A stretch of DNA of 64,000 bases from Liolophura sinensis (taxonomy: Eukaryota; Mollusca; Polyplacophora; Chitonida; Chitonidae), in contig NC_088300.1 in the NCBI RefSeq assembly GCF_032854445.1, positions 69,230,984-69,294,983 on the forward strand. Reading direction: 5' to 3'. Made by a program: the position numbers and the translations under genes. Positions 52,001-61,000 of this stretch are shown one piece after another; positions within the stretch are counted from its first letter, which is position 1, and each line of letters opens with the position of its first letter. A model generated the notes under the pieces. It saw only the letters and a list, made by a program, of their open reading frames with translations. It made no database searches and had not been told where the DNA came from.

Positions 52001-55000
52001 ATCAAATAGAACAAGGTGAAACTTGGATTCAAATATTTGATCTTTTTTTTTCATTTAACAGTTTTAAAGCTCATCTGCATGAGACATATGAAAGTATTAA
52101 AAGTCATCAGCTTTATCATGACTTAGTATAAAGCCCTTTGTGGCTATACAAGGCACTCATGTCTCCTGTGTTCTAGTGACAGATTAATGTAGTTAGTACA
52201 GGTACAGGTACATAAATCACATTTACACTATGTTTAGAGAAAATGGAACTTAAATCACAGGTAACGAGTGTACAAAAGATCAAATTACTAACGCCAAGAA
52301 ACTGAATTGTCTGCAACACTAACTAACACTGAAATGAATCCAAAAAGAACAGCATTAAATATTTACAAACAAGGCTCTAATAAACAAAGTATTTAAAAAA
52401 AGAACTGTTTACATACAGAATGTACATGTAACAGAAGGGAGCTCTGCAAAGAGATTTACACATGTACTGTACAAGTGAACATTTGAAGAGTATACTGGAC
52501 ATCTACATGTAATATAGTGTAAACAAGAATGGGTAGAAGTTTAACAAATGTCTATCTACTTGAAAGAAGTGAATAAATAAAGCATGAAATCTGGTGCTGT
52601 TTCCCTGTCTTGGTCATTTTAAACATTTTCATCAACTCTATTGGATGACATTACTTTACAAAATGACAAAGACGATGAACAGTTATTTAACATTTTATTC
52701 ATGTGAAACAGCACAAGTTTTCATACAAAATAAAATGAAAAAAACATAACAAGATCATGAAATTAATACTTAATATCAGAACTTAAAAGTAAAAGATCTG
52801 AGGGTTTACATTACCTGATGGTAGTATCCTGTGACATCACTGATTACTAGGCAGCAGTGGAACAAACAGGTGCTTGTGTTAGTAAAAAGTACACTCCTAA
52901 ATCATACTACTGATCTTTCTCTTCATCTTCATCTTCCTTCATTGTGATGAGTTAGAAGTGTGTTTTCAGTATTTTGCATCGCCACAATATGGCTGCAATA
53001 TTGCTGATGTTGTGTTAAGCATTAATCATTCATTTATTCAATATTTTGCAGACTGGTTACGCGAGTCAAATCTATTCAACCACATAGCTGAACAACGGTA
53101 CTGTGGTATGGCGGGGTAGAACATAAATTTACAGACGCATGTGCTTTGCCAAATGTGCACCATGCAGCCCACTTATTTATTCTTTTTTTTTTTTGAATGT
53201 GTATCCAAGGTTTAAGTAAGATAATGAAGAGAAAGGACAGCACATGTTTTGCATCTGACAAGGTTAGAACCAAAGTGAAAAAAAAGGGCTCAGCAAGTAT
53301 CTGCATGCCACTCGCTGGCTGACTTACACTGTACACGGTTTGAGACAGAACACTGACAGGACAGTTTTAGGGGCATACTGCTTGTATTACAAAGTGACCT
53401 ATTTATGTTACCTGGTTATGAGTCTACAGAGGAGATATATTACAGGTAGGCGGCTTATAACCATCCTGGACAGGACAGAGACATTGGTCAACAGAATCAA
53501 ACGTAAACTGACACATTGTGTAGTTATCAATCGTTAGTCACAGTTATTTGTGTACCTAACTTGATTTCCAGTAACAAGTATAACATATTTTAGAACTTCA
53601 AAAAACTTCAGATACTAAATGTATGTAATTCTATGATATGAAAGGATTCATATACACCCTTACAGACATGAGGTGTACATGTCAGTGTGAGGTATAGGTG
53701 AGGTGTATATGGGGTGTATGTATCATGTACACCTTAGTGTGAGGTATAGATGAGGTGTACACCCCATCAAAATCATCTGAGGTGCACTGGGCCTCAAGTT
53801 CAGCCCAGCCATATGCCTTTACCTCAGATGTAGCTGAGGAACTTTGAAAAAAATCAACACTTAGAAGATGTACCTTAGGTACACCTTAGAAACTTTGAAA
53901 GTTAAAAAAAATGAATGACATACCTCATGTACACCTAAGAAACTTTGTGAGTTTTTGAGCAGTTTTTGAACATGATATAATGTACCTCAAATATACCATA
54001 ACAACTTTGAAAAAAATTAACACTTAAAAGATCTAAAAGAACACCTTCAGTTAAAATGGTGAGAGCAAAATTGCAGATATTTTTGTGCAAAAGAAAAATG
54101 TTTATGAAATAAACATAAGCCTACTATGCACTGATTGATGCTTCCTTGACATGCTTGACAGAATTTGAAACATGTTTGGGCAGTTCTAAAATGAACAGTT
54201 CTAAAAGGGGGAATTTTAAACATGAGGATGGTGTCACATGGTAAAGTGATGTCTATTTCCTGAAGAAAGTTTTCCACAATGAACATCTGAGAAGGAGCTT
54301 ACTGACTAACAATAGGGTCTTTACAACTGCCCTAAAAGGCATAGAAAAGGAGTAGCACTAAATTCTGATCAAGCAGCTAGAAAGCCTCAAGTAAATGTAT
54401 ATCATTTACTGTAGTTGTGGTAAGTCAACTGAGATTTAAAGATAATGTACACAAAGAAGATGCACTTACAAACTTCCTAAAATTTATCCATAATTTATAC
54501 AGCCAATATCTAAATGTTTTGAGCTTGTTTTCTATCAACATGTATCTCAGCTATACCTCAGTTGTACCTCAGATACACCTCAGACATTAAATTTTGTTAC
54601 CATATATTTACAGGCTACACCTCCCTTGAGGTTTACTATAGGTGTACTTGAGGTACTAATTTGCATAATTGAGAGATACACCTTCAGTACACCTCAGATA
54701 CATGTACACCTCAAGTATACCTCAAACCTCAGTTCACATATGCTACACCCCAGTGGTATACTTCAGATGTACATCAAGGATACCTCTAGTACATCTTATC
54801 AGGCTGGCATATTCAGGTATATATAAGTACATTTCTACTTGACAATGATTTCAGACAAGTTAGTCCATTTAATATCTAGAAATTTCAGGAGTGGTAAATT
54901 TCAGAACTTGAAGTGGTCCCTGTTATTAGAATGTAGCAGTTGGCTGAGTGTTTTGCCCCATACATACCGTCATCATCAACATCTTCTATATGGAATGAGG

Positions 55001-58000
55001 GTCTGTCGTCGTCGGCCTCATAGCCATCCTTCTCCTCCTCTTCGGAGCTTCCTGGTGATCAGATGTATACTAAACAAGCCACACATCTCCACATGCTTTA
55101 CCATCAGCCCAGTCCAAACAATATCAAAGCCCAAGTAGAAAGCAACAATGTGAACAATTTATACCACTACTTGTCCCACTTTCAAAATGAAAGATGTCTG
55201 AAAATGTAATTTTTCATTGAACAGCTTGTTGTAAATTAGTTTCCATTAAAAACAATACAATGCCAAAAGATTGGAAAACTGTGATCATGATATATTTTTG
55301 ATAAAGCAATCTATTTCTTGTCAAGACTTAGATGCAAGAAGCATAATTAGAATGTGAAATATTTTCCAACTCTCCACAAATGTGGTCTGACATTCATCAT
55401 TAACTTCATCAATCCCACATTTTCACTCTAATAAATGTATCTGAGACACTGAATTGTGGAACAATTCAACACGAAACACTTAATGATATATATAACTTTA
55501 AACATCTTGTTCTACATTTTTCTTCCTACTTGGGCTGAACACAATTTGACAGAGCAGAAATTACAATGAGATACTACTGGACTTGAGCCTTTGGTACATT
55601 TGATGTGATGGAGTTGAGTCAAACATACTGTAAGGTTTAAGTTTAGTACAAGTACACAACATGTAACCATTTTTTTATTTACAGATTTCTTTTTTACTCC
55701 AAGATACAACAAAGTAAGTATGGTTGCCTTATAATATATTTCTGGTTGGTCAGTTTTATACAATCTTTCATTTAAAATAGACTGATCTTTTAAGTCTAAG
55801 TCAAATTATCAGTGTTAATTGTTATTGGACCCAAGAAATCAGAATTAAATTTGTGTTATTTTTTATTTAACATATTAAAATTGGTTAGAGAAAATACTGT
55901 TTATTAATTACACATAAGACACATATAACTATAGTTTCTACACGGATCATGTATTAATTGACAGATAAGAACTTGTAGTTTTGTCTTGCACAATTACACT
56001 AGCACGTTGAATGTTAGAGCAATGAACAGTGATGACCGGAGCTGATACCATAAGCAGGACAAAGTGACCAGTGGTCAGCACATGGCACATCAAGTTTACA
56101 AGACCTAATAAAACAGAACAGACGAATTATGTGTCCTTTGGACCGGAACTAGATTTGCGCCTACATATACAGTTAGCAGTTATAGAAGTAGTATTTCTTA
56201 TTATTGGATAATTATTAGTCATTTTGGTTTTAATATATGCTGCTGACAAAGTCAGTAGTATCTCATGTATTCTGGGTCTACTATATTAGAGAGAGATAGT
56301 GATGTGAGAGAATATAGGAATAGAAAAGGGGGCATAACTCATGTCAGGCATAAGCCAACTGGTGGAGGAGCTTTTTTGCTTCTTATACTAAGTATACCTG
56401 TAACGACTTGCATGTTCATGATATTTCCCTTGTTTATCAGGAATCAGTTATACTTCACAAGTGTCTCCATAAAACATTTAAGATTATTTATTGCAGAAAT
56501 TTGAATTTGAAAATATCAAATGAAAGTACAAATTAAAGCATTCTAATAAAAAGATACCATGTAGTATGGCATAAAAAATAAAAAAGCCTTTCATAGCTCC
56601 ATACTTCAAGGACATGGGTACATACTAAGTGCAGAGCTAGACCTTTTTCCACCAGGTGACCCATTGTGAAGCCTTAGCAGCGAGCTCAGTACAATGACGA
56701 CCTGCAATGGACATGTACTCAGCAGGCCACTGTCATGTTAAACAGAAAGACACTGCTGTTATGAGAGAATCCATGCTGGTGACAAAGCATGTCTGGAAGG
56801 GGTACAGTGATTGAATGCATTTTAAATTTACTTTTCCTCAAATTTACATCATTTAGTATCCCTGTATACAAGCACAGTTATGGTGTTCATTACATAAGCT
56901 AGTATGGTTGAATGACTGATGTTGCAACAGTCATCCCCCACAAATGTTCCCCCTTCCTCATGCTTAGTCAGACAGAACTCATGCTCAGGCACGTGAAATT
57001 TGATATTACCTTCCTCCAAAATTGTTGTGGGTTGTTTTTTGTATGGCTGCTGTTTCCTGGTCTCTGCTGCTGCCTTAGAAGATGGAGGATTGTTTTTATT
57101 ATCTTCATTTTTTTTCTCGTTACCCGTTTTACCTTCATCAGCTGGTTTATCTGCCGGTTTCTTTTTCTCGTCCTTTTTCGTTTTTGGTGCAGGCTCTGTA
57201 AGCGCACAATTGGGGAGAAAGGGATTGCAAAGACTAGTTCATCTACACAGATGCATGGGTAAGGGATTTTGCAGGAAGACAGTCCAATAATACACAGCAA
57301 ATAATAATCTACACACATGACACTAAAATGGGAAGAGGGCAAATTTTCACACAGGTTTGATACTTCTAACTACAAAAACAACTTCTGATAATTTGTATTC
57401 TTGAAATTTCAGAACATAAAGGGATTCAAAACAATCTGTTTTTACAAGTGGTGCTATCTATATGTATCCACAGATTTGGATTTCAAAGAGTTAAACATGA
57501 ATATTTAATCATCAGCATCACATCTGCCTTCCATAACAACTAAGCTCTTGCATTTAAAAAAGAACAACACACCAAAGTAAAGCACACAAACAGAATCTTA
57601 CGCTGCTTCTTCTGTTAACACCAAGTCCATGAAACAAAAGAAAACACACAAAATATAAATGACATTTTATAATTTAAATGTAGCTGTGTATCAGATCTAG
57701 ACTGTTCCAAAGAACAGCTGTACTGTGCTCTCTACAACTGTCAAGGCATGTACAATTCAAGAAAATATTTAGACTTAAACTGAACTGTGCTAAAGAGTCA
57801 AGACCAAAATACAGCCAAAATAGTTTATCAGATATGAGAAAGACAAATTATGAATGCATGTAGTATATAGCTGTACTGCATGTATATAAACATCATACAC
57901 TTATATTTCAAGTACAGTGTACATGGTGTATGAACAAACTGTATGTGCATCAGTAAATAAAATTAACATTAACAATGCATTCAGGCATGGGGCAGTGCAG

Positions 58001-61000
58001 AAAAGCCTGAGCACTTGCAGCTGAGGGAATAGATATACATAACTTTCCAGTGGTGCCTGGATGATAACCCATATGGAGGTGGAAAGCAGAGCAATGGTTA
58101 AGCTAATAATTTTTAATACTCCAAAACAAATTGGCCAATTTGTATCACAGTTAAACTATACGTCATTGCAATTTATTTATTTATTTGTTTGATTGTTGTT
58201 TTAACGCCATAATCAAGAATTATTACACAATGAATGCCAGTTTTGTATTAAAAGTGGAGTGTCCAAGGTTAACCATGCACGTAGCTTCAGCAAGTGAACT
58301 ACAAACATTTCCATGTGTGATGTACAGATATACAAACCACACTATCGGAAGTGGTCTTTGGCCTGTGCAAACAACTGAGAATAACACCAACTGCTTATTG
58401 TCACCACATGCACCATGAGTACAGGCAATTCAACAAATTCCCTATCCGAGGCTGCATGGGTTTGTACCCACACCTCAAGGTGACAAATCTGGAAACTGAC
58501 ATTAAGGCAAGCACCTTAATAATCCCTGCACACTGTACATCCATCCCCTATTTCAAGTGACGCATTTGTACTAACTTAACTACGTGTCTGAGGACCATAT
58601 TCCAGAGGTTACTGTGGATATAAATAATGTGAACTTACCAGTTCCTCAGGCTGAGGTGGAGGCACTGAAACAATACAGAGCCAATGTCAGTATACTTTTG
58701 AGTATTGTACTGGACAATACTATGCAAGGAATTAAGTCATGCCTTAATACACTGTACAGGCTACCAGCTAATCCTTTCAATTTAAATGTGTGTACGAAAA
58801 ACAGCTAGGGTAAGATTTGAATCTCCTACCTTGTTGGTCAAGGAATATTTATTTGAGTGATATGAGATGTATTTTGAGAAATTCATAAACTTAAGATAGT
58901 TATTTTTCAATTTTATGGAAACTTTGATAGGTTTAGGAAAGCTGTGTTTATATGGAGAGAATCACATGAAATTTAAACCTTTGCAAATTTGAACTTTCAG
59001 AGCTCAGGTAGATATAAATATCCCTAATCTGAAATTATGACAGCATTCTCAATAGCTATATTGTCTTTTGTCATTTGACAATAAAATACAAAAATGGACG
59101 AAAATATGTTTCTTCACATACCATTAACTTGAAGACTGGCTGAAGCATTAGCAGTCCCAAACTGATTTTTAACTTCCACAGTATATTTCCCTGCATCCTC
59201 TGGAAATATCTCTGGGAAATGAAGTCTGCATGTGCCTTTGTCATAAGAAATATTGTAGATCTTAGATGGTTTAAGTTCCTTCCCGTCTTTTGACCACTTC
59301 ACCTGTAGAGGTTCAGTTCCTGTTACCTTGGCAACAAAGTCCACAGGATCCCCATCTGTGACAACCTGGGAAAGTATATAGACAGCATCTTACATGTATG
59401 ACACCAGCAAATGTTGTAAATTCATTTTATCTCCTTCTGTACAAATGCAAATGAAAAAAAAATGGAAATGCTACTTTATTAAAGTCACCTCAAAAAATGC
59501 ATATCAGTGGTGAATAATGCCGGCAAACTGTCCTCATATAAGTCAGTCATGACAGAAACTACAGTACACATATAATTCAAGTGTTAAAATAATGTCAATA
59601 TTCAAATATCAAAAGCAAACAAATTTTAAAAATACGTCAACGAAACTATGATATGTACGTACAGGTGATGTGCAATTTTTACCTGAGGAATTAGTTTTTC
59701 TGTTATCTTTGGAGGATCACCTTTGACCTTAGCAGCAGCTGGCTCTGGGGCTGAAAAAAATTACAGCAATAACATGTTCACCCTACGAGTCATGGATAGC
59801 TGACATATAAATATAATAATGCAGAAAATGAACACAGGAAAATACGGACAAATCTTCTAGAAGATGTGGATTTAACGTATGGATGTTTTTGTTAAATTGG
59901 GAAGGCAAGCATGGATAGTTTATTATGTGTTCCAATTTTAACCTCCAAGACATATCCTAAATATGCATTGCTGAGGAATATTTATCTATCTATGCCCAGA
60001 AAAACTCACACTTGAGGTTGAGTGTGACATTGGCAGTCACCTCTCCAGCAGGGTTCTTGATGAGACACTTGTAAGGTCCAGAATCTTTTTCGTTTATCTG
60101 AAAGGGTAAAAGAAAAGAATGTCAGTCTCCTGAGAAGAATCAATACTGTACACGTACTACATAACTTAGTGTAAATTTTATTCACTGAGTTCAGGATTGA
60201 CATGGAACAGAGGGGCACCAGTGCTAAGAGTAAGTAACAGCTAGATTCAAGCTAGATTCAAAGTCTACAAACTCAGTGGTGTGCAGTTAAGGGGTCTGCA
60301 AAGTTAAACCTTCAGGCAAATGAATGAATGAGAAAACAAGAGCATTAACATGTATTCATGATGTGCTGGGCTTACATTTTCTATTTCCATTATGATTATA
60401 TAATGGCCATTTTCATGAGCAACATCCAAGAAGTAGCGACCTCCAGACTTGACTGGTTTGTTGGCAAAGGTCCAGTCTGCAGTTGGTTTCGTGACTGCCT
60501 TCACTTTGATTTCCACAACAGCCCTTGTGTTATTATCCTCCAGCTTTATAACAGGCTTGCCTATAACTGTTGGTGGAGCTTCTTTGGGCCTGGAATAATC
60601 AACAATATACATGTACATGCTTTCATAACTGCGTTTCAACCACCTGCACACATGCATTTATTTATGTAGTGGTGTTTCAAATCAAACTGAAGAATATTTC
60701 ACTCATCTGACCGCAATAAGACCTACACGACTGCTGGAGACAAGAGCCAGGTTTGAATATACCAGATCTGACAGCTGGATATACTCTGATGTTGTAAGAG
60801 CACAGGCAAAGCCACTGCACAACCACATGCACCTTCTGGTACAAGTAACTCAATATTAAAGGACAATCAAAAACTCTCATTGCCTTGTCTTATTCTGGTA
60901 ACAAATCAGTTCAGTATTTACAATGTCAAATATCGTTAAACAACGGCAAAATTCCAGTGGGTGGGGAGGAATAATTAGATACATGTACCATTATTATTAC

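Larger units (their letters stand above)
51977..54967 (-). other. Long intron in the elastic linker; repeats and small exon-like elements only
   Basis: The intron is 3 kb. It holds the 11-nt repeat field, the candidate 14-nt exon (52815-52828) and a 12-nt exon-like element (53412-53423) that would introduce a stop. No other gene was seen. Confidence 0.7.

Noticed and set aside
53412-53423. 12-nt exon-like element (ACTCATAACCAG) with good splice sites on the minus strand
   Set aside because: In the only frame allowed by its neighbours it reads Asp-Ser-stop, so it cannot be a coding microexon. It could at most be a poison exon, for which there is no evidence.
56399-56407. 9-nt exon-like element TCGTTACAG before GTATAC
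   Set aside because: Frame fits, but the acceptor has no pyrimidine tract; chance is the simpler reading.
56912-57262. 116-codon plus-strand open frame rich in Phe and Leu
   Set aside because: It is the antisense image of the lysine-rich twitchin exon 57010-57195, which explains its composition.
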